A stretch of 64,000 nt of DNA from Microbispora hainanensis (GTDB taxonomy: Bacteria; Actinomycetota; Actinomycetes; Streptosporangiales; Streptosporangiaceae): positions 7,998,001-8,062,000 of the forward strand of contig NZ_CP108086.1 in the NCBI RefSeq assembly GCF_036186745.1. The letters are read 5' to 3'. Position 1 is the stretch's first letter. Each line of letters starts with the position of its first letter. The position numbers and the translations under genes were made by a program. Below, piece by piece: positions 51,091-60,338 of this stretch. The notes below the pieces were generated by a model that was given only the letters and a program-made list of their open reading frames with translations, did not search any database and was not told the DNA's origin.

Positions 51091-52035
51091 GTGCTGCGTT
51101 ACCTCGCGCTGAAGACCGGCCGGGCCCTGTTCGTGGTCTGGGCCGCGTTCACCCTGACCTTCGTCCTGCTGTTCGTGCTGCCCGCCGACCCGGTGGACCT
51201 GCTCTTCGACCCCGCCGAGGTCAACACCGTGCCGCCCGAGGTCCGCGAGCAGGTGGCGGCGAGCTACGGCTTCGACAGGCCGCTGATCCTGCAGTATCTG
51301 GCCCGGCTCGGGCACGCGCTGAGCGGCGACTTCGGCACCTCGGTGCAGTCGGGGCGGCCGGTCGTCGCCACGATCCTCGACGTGCTGCCGAGCACTCTCC
51401 TCCTCGCGGCGGGCGCGCTCGCACTGGCGCTGGCCATCGCCTTCGTGATCGCGCTCGCCGCGACCTCGGCCCGCCGCGCCTGGCTGCGCGACCTCCTGGA
51501 GGCACTGCCGTCGGGCGCGGTCTCGGTGCCGGTGTTCCTGTCCGGCATCCTGATGCTGCAGATCTTCTCGTTCCGGCTCGGCTGGTTCCCCGCCTTCGGC
51601 GACACGGGCGCGCGGAGCCTCGTCCTGCCGCTGATCACGCTGGCCATCCCGGTGTCCGGCCCGATCGCGCAGCTCCTCGTCCGCAGCTTCGCCACCGAGT
51701 TCCGCTCCGGCTACGTCACGACGAGCTGGGCGAAGGGGGCCACCCGCGGCGGCATCATCGTCCGCGACGTCTTCCGGAACGCCGGCCTTCCGGCGCTCAC
51801 CATCGCCGGCATCACGTTCGGCAACCTGATCGCCGGCTCGGTCATCACCGAGACCGTCTTCGCCCGCCAGGGCGTCGGCCGGATGACGCAGGCGGCGATC
51901 AACACGCTGGACGTCCCGCTCGTGCAGGGGACCGTCGTGCTCGTGGCGGCCGGCTTCGCCCTGATCAACCTGATCGTCGACCTGATCTATCCGCTGCTCG
52001 ACCCGCGGCTGCGGGCCGCGCTCGCCGCCGGCTGA
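51091..52035 (+). CDS. Peptide-type ABC transporter permease, DppB family
   Basis: This 314-residue inner-membrane permease starts with a first helix LFVVWAAFTLTFVLLFVLPADP, the typical DppB opening ending in PADP. An extracytoplasmic segment with REQVAASYGFDRPLILQYL follows, then further helices and the cytoplasmic loop TSWAKGATRGGIIVRDVFRNA with the GxT ending. GTG 51091 is preceded by GGAAGG. It pairs with the DppC-type protein encoded 17 bp downstream. Confidence 0.92.
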   Translation: MLRYLALKTGRALFVVWAAFTLTFVLLFVLPADPVDLLFDPAEVNTVPPEVREQVAASYGFDRPLILQYLARLGHALSGDFGTSVQSGRPVVATILDVLPSTLLLAAGALALALAIAFVIALAATSARRAWLRDLLEALPSGAVSVPVFLSGILMLQIFSFRLGWFPAFGDTGARSLVLPLITLAIPVSGPIAQLLVRSFATEFRSGYVTTSWAKGATRGGIIVRDVFRNAGLPALTIAGITFGNLIAGSVITETVFARQGVGRMTQAAINTLDVPLVQGTVVLVAAGFALINLIVDLIYPLLDPRLRAALAAG

Positions 52036-52051
52036 GCCGCGTGAGGAGGAA

Positions 52052-52930
52052 GTGATGACCGTCGAACTCGACGCGCTCGCGGCGGGCCGCCGGGCCGGCT
52101 TCGCCCGCCCGATCGCCAGGCGGCTCGGCGAGCTCGCGCGGCAGCCGATCCTGGTGGCCTCGTGGCTCGTCGTGCTGGTCGTGATCGGCTGGGCGGTCGT
52201 CCCCGGCCTGTTCACCTCGTACGGCCCCTACACCGGCGACGCGTCCGCGAGCTTCCTGCCGCCGAGCGCCGAGCACTGGTTCGGCACCGACCGGCTGGGC
52301 CGCGACCTGTTCGCCCGCAGCGTGTACGGCGCGCAGACGACGCTGACCGCGACCCTGCTCGCCGTCCTCATCGCCTTCGGCGTCGGCACCCTCGTGGGGC
52401 TGATCGCCGGCTTCGCCGGGGGGATCGTGGACACCGCCGTCATGCGGGTGATCGACGTGTTCCTGGCGATCCCCAGCCTGCTGCTCGCCATGGTCGTGGT
52501 CTCGGTCCTCGGCTACTCCACACAGAACATCGCCCTGGCGGTCGGCATCTCCTCCATCGCGTCGTTCGCGCGGGTGATGAGAGCCCAGGTGCTCTCGGTC
52601 GTGACCCAGGACTACGTCAAGGCGGCGTACGGCCTCGGCGTCGGCCGGCTGGGCGTGATGCTCCGGCACGTCGTCCCCAACTCGCTCAGCTCCGTGATCG
52701 CGCTGGCGGCGCTGGAGATCGGCACGGCCGTGCTCGCCGTCGCCTCGCTCGGCTTCCTCGGCTACGGGGCGCCTCCGCCGCAGCCGGAATGGGGGCTGCT
52801 GGTGGCCGAGGGCCGCGACTACGTCGCGGTCCACCCCTGGGCCTCGATCCTGCCGGGCGCGGCGCTCGCCGTCGTCGTCATCGCCACCCACCGCATCAGC
52901 ACCTCCTACCGGAAGGACCACCGCCGATGA
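52052..52930 (+). CDS. Peptide-type ABC transporter permease, DppC family
   Basis: This 292-residue permease has a first helix LVASWLVVLVVIGWAVVPGL, the DppC hallmark PSAEHWFGTDRLGRDLFARS, and the cytoplasmic loop YVKAAYGLGVGRLGVMLRHVVPN. The start is GTG 52052 or ATG 52055 after GAGGAAG. Its stop overlaps the ATPase start as ATGA, so the three transporter proteins are translationally coupled. Confidence 0.92.
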   Translation: MMTVELDALAAGRRAGFARPIARRLGELARQPILVASWLVVLVVIGWAVVPGLFTSYGPYTGDASASFLPPSAEHWFGTDRLGRDLFARSVYGAQTTLTATLLAVLIAFGVGTLVGLIAGFAGGIVDTAVMRVIDVFLAIPSLLLAMVVVSVLGYSTQNIALAVGISSIASFARVMRAQVLSVVTQDYVKAAYGLGVGRLGVMLRHVVPNSLSSVIALAALEIGTAVLAVASLGFLGYGAPPPQPEWGLLVAEGRDYVAVHPWASILPGAALAVVVIATHRISTSYRKDHRR

Positions 52931-54591
52931 CCGACCCACATGCGGACAGACAGGACCCGCTGCTGCGGATCGCCGGTCTCGCGATCGACTACCGGACCGG
53001 ACGCCGCCGGTGGACGCCGGCCGTACGCGGCGCCACCCTGCACGTCGGGCCGGGCGAGTTCGTCTCGCTCGTCGGCGAGTCGGGCTCGGGCAAGACCACC
53101 CTGGTCCAGGGCGCGCTCGGCCTGCTGCCGGAGTCCGCGCGGATCCGGGCCGGTTCGATCGCCTACTCCGGCGTCGACGTGACGGGCTGGAACGACCGGC
53201 GCATGGCGCTGGTGCGGGGCAACTACGTGGGCTTCATCCCCCAGGACCCCAACACGTCGCTGAACCCGGTCAAGAAGATCGGCCGGCAGGTGATCGAGGC
53301 GGTCCGGTTCAACGAGCCCGAGGCCCGCGATGCCGCGCACCACAGGCAGGCCGCGCTGGACAGCCTGCGCACGGCCGGTCTCAAGGACGCCGAGCGGGTG
53401 TTCCACCAATACCCGCACGAGCTCAGCGGCGGCATGAAGCAGCGGGCGCTCATCGCGATCGCGCTGGCGGGCAAACCGAAGATCATCGTGGCGGACGAGC
53501 CCACCAGCGCGCTCGACGTCACCGTCCAGAAGGTCATCCTCGATCACCTCGTGCGGCTGCGCGAGGAGCTCGGCATCGGCATCCTCCTGGTCACCCACGA
53601 CCTCGGTGTCGCGCTCGACCGCTCCGACCGCATCCTGGTCATGCGCGACGGCGAGATCGTGGAGGAGGGCCCGGTCCGCCGGGTGCTGGAGAACGCGGCC
53701 GACGACTACACCCGCCGGCTGCTCGACGCGGCCCCCGCCCGGCACGCCGGGCGGCTGGAGCCGGCGTCGGGCCCGCGCCCGCTGCCCGGCCGTGAGGTGC
53801 TGCGGGCGCGCGGGCTCACCAAGACCTACCGCCTGCGCGGCCGGGGCCCGCGGCGTGAGCTGCGCGCCCTGGACGGCGTCGACCTGGTCGTACGCGAGGG
53901 CACCACGCACGCGATCGTCGGCGAGTCCGGCGCGGGCAAGTCGACGCTGGCGAGCATCCTGGCCGGTTTCGCCTCCCCCGACAGCGGCACCGTGCACCTG
54001 GGCGCCCGGGAGCTGACCGGACTGTCCCGGAGGCGGCTGCGGGAGATCCGCCGGGATCTGCAGTTCGTGTTCCAGAACCCCTTCACCTCCCTCGACCCGC
54101 GGTTCACGGTGAGCGAGATCGTCGCCGAGCCGCTGCGCGCCTTCGGCCTCGCGCGGGGCAGGCGGGAGCGGACGGACCGGGTGACCGAGCTGCTCAAGGC
54201 GGTGGCGCTGGACGAAAGGCACCTGCACCGGCTGCCGGGGCAGTTGTCGGGCGGCCAGCGGCAGCGGGTGGCGATCGCCAGGGCGCTGGCGCTCAACCCC
54301 GGGATCCTGGTGCTCGACGAGGCGGTGAGCGCGCTGGACGTGTCGGTCCAGGCCCAGATCCTGCGGCTGCTGGTGGACCTGCAGGCCGAGTACGGCCTCA
54401 GCTACGTGTTCGTGACCCACGACCTCGGCGTCGTACGCCTGATCGCCGACGACGTGTCGGTGATGAAGGACGGCGTCGTGGTCGAGACCGGCCCGGTCGA
54501 GCAGGTGTTCCGCTCACCGCGGCACGACTACACCCGGCAACTGCTGGAGGCGATCCCGGGAGCCGGGCTCGCCGTCGCAGGCGCACGCTAA
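52927..54591 (+). CDS. Fused double ATP-binding protein of the peptide-type ABC transporter
   Basis: At 554 residues this protein carries two complete ATPase domains in one chain, replacing separate DppD and DppF. Domain 1 has Walker A GESGSGKTT, signature LSGGMKQRALIAIAL and Walker B IIVADEPTSALD. Domain 2 (from about residue 295) has GESGAGKST, LSGGQRQRVAIARAL and ILVLDEAVSALD. The second Walker B ends DEAVSALD where DEPTSALD is usual; the catalytic Glu is kept. The fusion resembles YejF and GsiA. It energises import through the two permeases. The LLM gene follows ten bases later. Confidence 0.93.
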   Translation: MTDPHADRQDPLLRIAGLAIDYRTGRRRWTPAVRGATLHVGPGEFVSLVGESGSGKTTLVQGALGLLPESARIRAGSIAYSGVDVTGWNDRRMALVRGNYVGFIPQDPNTSLNPVKKIGRQVIEAVRFNEPEARDAAHHRQAALDSLRTAGLKDAERVFHQYPHELSGGMKQRALIAIALAGKPKIIVADEPTSALDVTVQKVILDHLVRLREELGIGILLVTHDLGVALDRSDRILVMRDGEIVEEGPVRRVLENAADDYTRRLLDAAPARHAGRLEPASGPRPLPGREVLRARGLTKTYRLRGRGPRRELRALDGVDLVVREGTTHAIVGESGAGKSTLASILAGFASPDSGTVHLGARELTGLSRRRLREIRRDLQFVFQNPFTSLDPRFTVSEIVAEPLRAFGLARGRRERTDRVTELLKAVALDERHLHRLPGQLSGGQRQRVAIARALALNPGILVLDEAVSALDVSVQAQILRLLVDLQAEYGLSYVFVTHDLGVVRLIADDVSVMKDGVVVETGPVEQVFRSPRHDYTRQLLEAIPGAGLAVAGAR

Positions 54592-54601
54592 GGAGATCGC
54601 C

Positions 54602-55840
54602 GTGTCACGCCGACTGCACCTCAACGTCAACATCCTCAACGCGGGCGTCTTCGGGGGCTCATGGCGGTTCCCCGGCACCGACGGCACCGCGAGCTACACG
54701 ATCGAGCACTACACCTCGATCGCGAAGAAGGCCGAGCAGGCCAAGCTCGACGCGGTCTTCCTCGCCGACGGCCCGTCGCTCGACCCGCAGATCAGGCACC
54801 GTACGTCCAACAACCTGGAGCCGACGACGGTGCTGGCGCGGATCGCCGCGCAGACCGAGCGGATCGGCCTGATCGGGACGCTGTCGTCGTCCTACAACGA
54901 CCCCGTCGAGCTGGCACGCCGTCTCGGCGACCTCGACTACGTCAGCGGCGGCCGCTTCGGCTGGAACGTGGTGACCACGGCGGGAGCCGTGGCGGCGCGC
55001 AACTTCGGCCGCACGAGTGAGCCCGGCCACGCGCTGCGCTACCGCCGCGCCGCCGAGTTCACCGAGCAGGTCGTCGCCTCCTGGGCGGCTCGCACCGCGC
55101 TCGTCTCCCCGCAGGGCAGGCCGGTCGTGGTGCAGGCCGGCGGCTCCAGCGACGGCCGCAGGCTCGCCTCGCGGGTCGGCGAGGTGATCTTCTCCGCCGA
55201 CCAGGACATCGAGCACGCCCGCGCGTTCCGCGCCGAGATCCGCGAGGGGGCGGCCGCGTTCGGACGACGGCCCGAGGACGTCGTGGTCCTGCCCGGGCTG
55301 TCGACCGTCGTGGGCGGCACCGAGGCCGAGGCGCGGGCCCGGCGCGAGCTGCTGGACGAGATCCTCCCCGGCGAGTACGCCCGGAACCGGCTCGCCGGCC
55401 AGCTCGGCATCTCACTCGACGGTCTGTCCGACGACGAGCCGATCCCGCCCGAGCTGCTCGTCGCCCCCGACGAGGCCGGTGGTTCCCAGACCTTCTACCG
55501 CGTGGTCAAGACGATCATCGAAACGGAGCGGCCGACGCTCGGCCGGCTGCTGAAGAAGCTGTCCGGCGGCGGCGGTCACCGGATCGTCGTGGGGACGCCC
55601 GAGCAGATCGCCGACGACATCGAGCTGTGGTTCCGCACGGGCGCGGCGGACGGCTTCAACGTGATGCCCGACGTCCTTCCGTCGGGCTTCGACGACTTCG
55701 CCGACCATGTGGTGCCCGAGCTGCGGCGGCGCGGCCTGTTCCGCACCGACTACGAGGGGACGACCCTCCGCGACCACCTCGGGCTCGGCCTCCCCGACGC
55801 CGGGCCGTACGAGCTCCGCCCGCTGGAGCCTGCACTGTGA
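54602..55840 (+). CDS. NtaA/SnaA/DszA-type LLM flavin monooxygenase, shortened
   Basis: This 412-residue FMNH2-dependent monooxygenase is of the NtaA/DszA branch, whose members oxidise nitrilotriacetate, sulfones or related molecules. Blocks are LHLNVNILNAGVFGGSWRFP, KLDAVFLADGPSLDP, LSSSYNDPVELARRLGDLD, GGRFGWNVVTTAGAVAARNFG and QGRPVVVQAGGSSDGRRLA. Compared with the homologue at 61448, about 35 residues are missing between VVASW and LVSPQGRP, the stretch that normally holds the DPSRIHRIDH and GEFFSVAGPL segments. GTG start, GGAG eight bases ahead. It follows the transporter by ten bases. The missing loop probably alters the substrate pocket. Confidence 0.85.
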   Translation: MSRRLHLNVNILNAGVFGGSWRFPGTDGTASYTIEHYTSIAKKAEQAKLDAVFLADGPSLDPQIRHRTSNNLEPTTVLARIAAQTERIGLIGTLSSSYNDPVELARRLGDLDYVSGGRFGWNVVTTAGAVAARNFGRTSEPGHALRYRRAAEFTEQVVASWAARTALVSPQGRPVVVQAGGSSDGRRLASRVGEVIFSADQDIEHARAFRAEIREGAAAFGRRPEDVVVLPGLSTVVGGTEAEARARRELLDEILPGEYARNRLAGQLGISLDGLSDDEPIPPELLVAPDEAGGSQTFYRVVKTIIETERPTLGRLLKKLSGGGGHRIVVGTPEQIADDIELWFRTGAADGFNVMPDVLPSGFDDFADHVVPELRRRGLFRTDYEGTTLRDHLGLGLPDAGPYELRPLEPAL

Positions 55841-55884
55841 ACGGCGCTGTGAACGGCGCTCTGTACGGCCCTGTGAACGCCCCG
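55837..55884. repeat. 12-bp tandem array at a stop codon
   Basis: Four 12-bp units, the first two exact (GTGAACGGCGCT), begin inside the stop codon of the LLM gene and run into the spacer. It is the fourth array in this window that includes a stop codon. Confidence 0.75.
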
Positions 55885-55919
55885 CGACGTCCCGTCCCAC
55901 AACCGAAGGCGGTCTTGTC

Positions 55920-56942
55920 ATGAGTCCAGTCATCCAGCTCGCCCTCGCGGTCGGTGAACCGGCCGCCCCGCCGGCCGCAGGACCGGCGCGGGGGCCGGTG
56001 CCGGTGCCGCTCACCGGCGCGGTCGCCGTCGCGGCGGCCACGCGAGAGGCCGGGATCGCGGCGATACGTCTGCTCGACGAGGTGGCCGCGGGCCACGCCC
56101 TCGATCCGACCGTGGTGGCGGCGTATCTCGCCGGTCTCCACGACGGTCTCGGCTACATCGCCGAGGTGCCGACGACGCACAACGCGCCGTACAACACCGC
56201 GCGCCGTGTGCTCTCCCTCGACCGGGCGACCGGCGGCCTGGCCGGTGTCGCGCTGCGCGCGGGCGGCGGCGACGAGGTCAGCCGGGCCACGGCCCCCGCA
56301 CCCCGCGCCGCCGGCCCCGCCGCGCGGTGGGCCGAGTACGCCCACGTGCTGACCCGGCTGTGGGAGTCGTTCCCGCGCGCGGCCCTGATCGGCGACCAGC
56401 AGGCGGGCGTCGTCGTCGACGACGCCCTCGTCCGGCCCATCGGCCACGAGGGTGCCTTCTACCGCGTCGCGGGCCCGCTGGACGGTCCCTCGTCCGTGCA
56501 GGGACGCCCCGTCGTCGTCGCCGACCTCGGCGACCTGGACGTCCTGGACGTGACGGCGGTCGCGCGGTCCGCGGACGTCGTCGTGGTGGGCCGGAAGCGG
56601 GCCGCCGGTGCGGACGCCGCGCTGACGGAGGCGCTGCGGCGAGCCGGCCGTTCCAGGCAGGAGGTGGCGCTGCTCGGCCGCGTCGAGATCGCCGGGGACG
56701 ACCTCGGCCCCGGCGGCGCCGCGACGGCGGCCGCCCTCGCCGGCGAGCTGCGCGACTGGGCCGGCGAGCACCGGCTGGACGGCTTCGAGCTGGTGCCCAC
56801 CGGAAGCGCCGACGCGGTGGTCACCGCGGTCCGGGCGCTGACGCCTCGGCTGACCGACCCCGCCGATGCGCCCGCCTCTCCGCGCCCGCTCACGCTGCGG
56901 GCCGCGCTGGGCCTGCCCGAGCCCGCGGCGGTGGCGGCGTGA
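55920..56942 (+). CDS. Degenerate LLM-family protein
   Basis: This 340-residue protein is related to NtaA-type LLM flavin enzymes. IQLALAVGEP opens it like the first strand, VPTTHNAPYNTARRVLSLDR matches the conserved TTYNSPYNLARRFQTLDH, and SVQGRPVVVADLGDLDV corresponds to PQGRPVVVQAGGS. Many FMN-site residues are absent, notably the NVVTT and VQAGGSEGG blocks, and the C-terminal third is short. It may have lost catalysis, or use another chemistry, or partner with the adjacent monooxygenases. Its stop overlaps the next gene's GTG by GTGA. Retention of the frame and coupling suggests it is expressed. Confidence 0.65.
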   Translation: MSPVIQLALAVGEPAAPPAAGPARGPVPVPLTGAVAVAAATREAGIAAIRLLDEVAAGHALDPTVVAAYLAGLHDGLGYIAEVPTTHNAPYNTARRVLSLDRATGGLAGVALRAGGGDEVSRATAPAPRAAGPAARWAEYAHVLTRLWESFPRAALIGDQQAGVVVDDALVRPIGHEGAFYRVAGPLDGPSSVQGRPVVVADLGDLDVLDVTAVARSADVVVVGRKRAAGADAALTEALRRAGRSRQEVALLGRVEIAGDDLGPGGAATAAALAGELRDWAGEHRLDGFELVPTGSADAVVTAVRALTPRLTDPADAPASPRPLTLRAALGLPEPAAVAA

Positions 56943-58228
56943 CCCCCCGGCCGCTCGCCGCGGACCACACCGCCGCGGACCACACCGCCGCGGACCACAC
57001 CGCCGCGGACCACGCGGGCACGGACCACGCCGCCGCGGACCACGCGGGCAGCGGATACACCGTGGACGGCATCCGCGCCGCCGTCTCCCCGATCCTGCGG
57101 CGCCTGAGCGCGGGCGCGCGCGAGCGCGAGCTCACCCGCCAGTACGCGTTCGACGACGTGCGGGCGCTCGCCCGCGAGCGGATCACGCTGATCGGCGTCG
57201 CGAAGGAGGACGGCGGCGCGGGCGGGTCGGTGCGCGACGTGGCCGACCTGGTCATCGCCATCGCCCGCGCCGACTCCAATGTGGCCCAGGCGCTGCGCAG
57301 CAGCTTCCTCACCGCCAACCAGGTGGCGAGCCGGCCGGACCTGCCCGGCCGGGAGACGACCCTGCGGCGGCTGCGCGACGGCGACCTGTTCGCCGGCACC
57401 TCCAACGAGCGCACCGGCGGCGCCAGCGGGTCGGTCAACACCACCATCCGGCGTGACGGCGGCGGATACGTCATCAACGGCGAGAAGTACTACTCGACGG
57501 GCGGCCTGTACGCCTCGTGGTTCTCCGGCCTGGCCAAGGACGAGTCCGGGACCGTGCTGGGCTTCACCGTTCCGGTGGATCGCGAGGGCGTGGAGCGGCT
57601 CGACGACTTCGACGCGGTCGGCCAGCGGCTGACCGCGAGCGGCACCACCCGCCTGGTGAACGTGCGGGCGCATGAGGACGAGGTCGTGATCCGCGACAAC
57701 AGCCTGCTCGACAACCCGTGGCTGGGCGCGTTCGCGCAGCTCTACCTGGCCGCGGTCGAGGCGGGCATCGCCGCCGCGGCGCTCGACGACGCGGTCTGGT
57801 TCGTCCGGGAGAAGGCCCGGCCCATCAAACACAGCACGGCGGCCAGGAGCGTCGACGACCCCTACGTGCGCCAGACCGTCGGCGAGATCGCCGCCCGGGC
57901 CCAGGCTGCCCGCTCCGCGGTGCTGTTGGCGGCCGAGGTCGTGCACGGGGTGCGCGGCCTGACCGGTTCCCGGGCGCGGGCGGCGGGCGCGGAGGCCGCG
58001 GTCACCGTGGCGCAGACCGGTGTGATCGCCATCGAGGCCGCCCTGCGGGCCGCCGAACTGCTCTTCGACGTCGCGGGCGGCTCGATCACCAACCGCGACC
58101 TCGGATTCGACCGGCACTGGCGCAACGCCCGCACGGTCGCCAACCACAACCCCCGCCAGTGGAAGGCGGCCGTGGCGGGCGCCTACCACCTGACCGGAGA
58201 GGAACCGCCGACGAGCGGGCTCTTCTGA
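56939..58228 (+). CDS. DszC/SfnC-like acyl-CoA-dehydrogenase-fold monooxygenase
   Basis: This 429-residue flavoprotein has the acyl-CoA dehydrogenase fold, in the branch that includes DszC and SfnC. Those use reduced flavin and oxygen rather than dehydrogenating acyl-CoA. Blocks are LIGVAKEDGGAGGSVRDVAD, FAGTSNERTGGASGSVNTTI, YVINGEKYYSTGGLYASWF, LTASGTTRLVNVRAHEDEVV and the C-terminal FDRHWRNARTVANHNPRQWK, in which HWRNARTxxxHNP is characteristic of this branch. An N-terminal tandem repeat adds about 30 low-complexity residues. Start GTG overlaps the previous stop. In a sulfur cluster it probably S-oxidises a thioether or thiophene-like substrate. Confidence 0.87.
   Translation: MTPRPLAADHTAADHTAADHTAADHAGTDHAAADHAGSGYTVDGIRAAVSPILRRLSAGARERELTRQYAFDDVRALARERITLIGVAKEDGGAGGSVRDVADLVIAIARADSNVAQALRSSFLTANQVASRPDLPGRETTLRRLRDGDLFAGTSNERTGGASGSVNTTIRRDGGGYVINGEKYYSTGGLYASWFSGLAKDESGTVLGFTVPVDREGVERLDDFDAVGQRLTASGTTRLVNVRAHEDEVVIRDNSLLDNPWLGAFAQLYLAAVEAGIAAAALDDAVWFVREKARPIKHSTAARSVDDPYVRQTVGEIAARAQAARSAVLLAAEVVHGVRGLTGSRARAAGAEAAVTVAQTGVIAIEAALRAAELLFDVAGGSITNRDLGFDRHWRNARTVANHNPRQWKAAVAGAYHLTGEEPPTSGLF
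56960..57049. repeat. 15-bp tandem repeat at the N-terminus of the DszC-like gene
   Basis: Six 15-bp units, three of them exact (GCGGACCACACCGCC), encode an Ala-Asp-His-Thr/Ala-Ala pentapeptide repeat. This makes a His- and Asp-rich N-terminal tail with no counterpart in the enzyme family. Confidence 0.88.
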
Positions 58229-58244
58229 ACATCGAGAGGACACC

Positions 58245-59291
58245 ATGACCGACAAGGCCAACCGGACGCTCGGACGCACCGGCGTCCTGGTCAGCCCGCT
58301 CACGCTCGGCACGATGAACTTCGGCCGATGGCAGGAGGAGGGCGAGAGCATCAAGATCATCCGGGCCGCCCTCGACGCCGGCGTCACATCCGTCGACACC
58401 GCCGACGTCTACGCCCAGGGCGTGTCGGAGGAGATCGTCGGCAAGGCCATCAAGGGCCGCCGCGACGAGGTCTTCCTCGCCACCAAGTTCCACGGGCAGA
58501 TCGGGGACGACCCCCGGGACGCGGGCAACTCGCGCCGCTGGATCGTCCGCGCGGTCGAGGACAGCCTGCGCCGGCTCGGCACCGACCACATCGACCTCTA
58601 TCAGGCGCACCGGCCGGACCCGCGCACCGACCTGCTGGAGACGCTGCGCACGCTCGACGACCTGGTCCGCCAGGGCAAGATCCTCTACTACGGCACCTCG
58701 GTCTTCCCCGCCCACCAGCTCGTCGAGGCGCAGTGGCTGGCCGACCGGCACGGGCTCGTCGCCCCGCACACCGAGCAGTCGCCATACTCGCTGCTCGTCC
58801 GCGGCGCGGAGCGCGAGGTGTTCCCCGTCGCGCGCAAGTACGGCCTCGGCGTGCTGACGTACGGCCCGCTGGCCGCGGGCTGGCTGTCGGGCAGGTACCG
58901 CGTCGGCGGCGAGCAGCCCGAGTCGGCGCGCGCCGACCTCATCCCCGGCCGGTTCGACGTCACCCTCGAACGCAACCGGCGCAAGCTCGCCGCCGCCGAC
59001 GCGCTGGCCCGGCTCGCCGAGGACAGCGGCCTCACCCTGGTCGACCTGGCCCTGGCGTTCGCGCTCAACCATCCGGCGGTGAGCAGTGTGATCATCGGCC
59101 CGCGGACGATCGAGCACCTGGACGCCTACCTCAAGGCGGCCACCGTCGAGCTGAGCGACGACGTCCTCGACCGGATCGACGAGATCGTCGCCCCGGGCAC
59201 CCACTTCGTCGAGCGCGACACCGGCAGCGACACCCCGTCTCTGCAGCCGTCCGCGCTCCGCCGCGCCCGCGCGCACGGCACCGACCACTGA
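58245..59291 (+). CDS. Aldo/keto reductase of the organosulfur cluster (1)
   Basis: This 348-residue NADPH-dependent reductase opens LGRTGVLVSPLTLGTMNFGR. The tetrad is visible as Asp and Tyr in SVDTADVYAQG, Lys in ATKFHG and His in YQAHRPDPR. VSSVIIGPRTIEHLDAYLKA is the cofactor segment. ATG 58245 has GAGAGGA ahead. It lies 17 bp after the DszC-like gene. It could reduce an aldehyde or ketone left after oxidative carbon-sulfur cleavage. That role is inferred from position only. Confidence 0.9.
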   Translation: MTDKANRTLGRTGVLVSPLTLGTMNFGRWQEEGESIKIIRAALDAGVTSVDTADVYAQGVSEEIVGKAIKGRRDEVFLATKFHGQIGDDPRDAGNSRRWIVRAVEDSLRRLGTDHIDLYQAHRPDPRTDLLETLRTLDDLVRQGKILYYGTSVFPAHQLVEAQWLADRHGLVAPHTEQSPYSLLVRGAEREVFPVARKYGLGVLTYGPLAAGWLSGRYRVGGEQPESARADLIPGRFDVTLERNRRKLAAADALARLAEDSGLTLVDLALAFALNHPAVSSVIIGPRTIEHLDAYLKAATVELSDDVLDRIDEIVAPGTHFVERDTGSDTPSLQPSALRRARAHGTDH

Positions 59292-59305
59292 GAAAGGGCA
59301 TCGAC

Positions 59306-60337
59306 TTGAGCTACGGCGCTTACGACACGACCTACGCGGCGGCCGAGGACCGCTACGAGAAGGTGGAATACCGGCGTGCCGGGAACTCCGGTCTCGACCT
59401 GCCGGCCATCTCCTTCGGGCTGTGGCAGAACTTCGGTCTCGACCGCCCGTACGAGACCCAGCGCGAGATCGTGCTGCACGCCTTCGACCTGGGCATCACC
59501 CATTTCGACAACGCCGACAGGTACGGCCCGCCGCACCGGGCCGCGCAGAAGTTCTTCGGCACGCTGCTGCGGCGGGAGCTCGCCCCGTACCGGGACGAGC
59601 TGATCCTGTCGACCAAGGCCGGCAACCCGATCGGCCCCAGTCCCTATCTGAAGGGCGGCTCGCGCAAGTCGCTGCTCACTTCGCTGGAGCACAGCCTGCG
59701 CGACCTGGGGACCGACCACGTCGACATCTTCTACAGCCACAGCCCCGACCCTGCGACGCCGCTGGAGGAGACCGTCGGCGCCCTCGTCAGCGCCGTGCAG
59801 CAGGGCAAGGCGCTGTACGTGGGCATCTCGAACTACGCTCCGGAGCGGGCCCACGAGGCGGCCGAGCTGCTGCGCCGGGCGGGGGTGCCGCTGCTGGTCC
59901 ACCAGCCGCGCTACTCGATCTTCGACCGCCGCCCCGAGCTCAACGGCCTGCTCAAGCTGGCCGCCGAGGACGGGTTCGGTCTCGTCGTCTACTCGCCGCT
60001 GGCCCAGGGGCTGCTCACGGACAAGTACCTCTCCGGCATCCCCGCGGACGCGCGGGCCGGCAACAGCGCGTTCCTGTCGCCCGACGTCATCGACGGCACC
60101 TACCGGCGGCGGGCCGCCGCGCTCAACGACATCGCCAGGGAGCGCGGTCAGTCGCTCGCGCAGCTCGCGCTGCAGTGGGTGCTGCGGCAGCCGCAGGTGA
60201 CCTCGGCGCTCATCGGGGCCAGCTCGACCGCGCAGCTCGACCACAACGTCAAGGCGCTCGGCTTCCCGCCGCTCACCGAGCAGGAGCTGGCGCTGATCGA
60301 CGAGCACGGCGTGCACGGAACAGGACTGAGGCTCTGA
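59306..60337 (+). CDS. Aldo/keto reductase of the organosulfur cluster (2), YghZ type
   Basis: This 343-residue reductase resembles YghZ/GpR, which reduce methylglyoxal and similar aldehydes. Catalytic blocks are HFDNADRYGPPHRAAQKFFG (Asp, Tyr), LILSTKAGN (Lys) and FYSHSPDP (His); the C-terminus has SALIGASSTAQLDHNV. The start is TTG 59306, supported by GAAAGGG seven bases ahead and by the YghZ-like N-terminal YEKVEYRRAGNSGLDLP. It differs clearly in sequence from the preceding reductase, so the pair is not a recent duplication. It is one base from the next gene and presumably co-transcribed. Confidence 0.9.
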   Translation: MSYGAYDTTYAAAEDRYEKVEYRRAGNSGLDLPAISFGLWQNFGLDRPYETQREIVLHAFDLGITHFDNADRYGPPHRAAQKFFGTLLRRELAPYRDELILSTKAGNPIGPSPYLKGGSRKSLLTSLEHSLRDLGTDHVDIFYSHSPDPATPLEETVGALVSAVQQGKALYVGISNYAPERAHEAAELLRRAGVPLLVHQPRYSIFDRRPELNGLLKLAAEDGFGLVVYSPLAQGLLTDKYLSGIPADARAGNSAFLSPDVIDGTYRRRAAALNDIARERGQSLAQLALQWVLRQPQVTSALIGASSTAQLDHNVKALGFPPLTEQELALIDEHGVHGTGLRL

Positions 60338-60338
60338 C

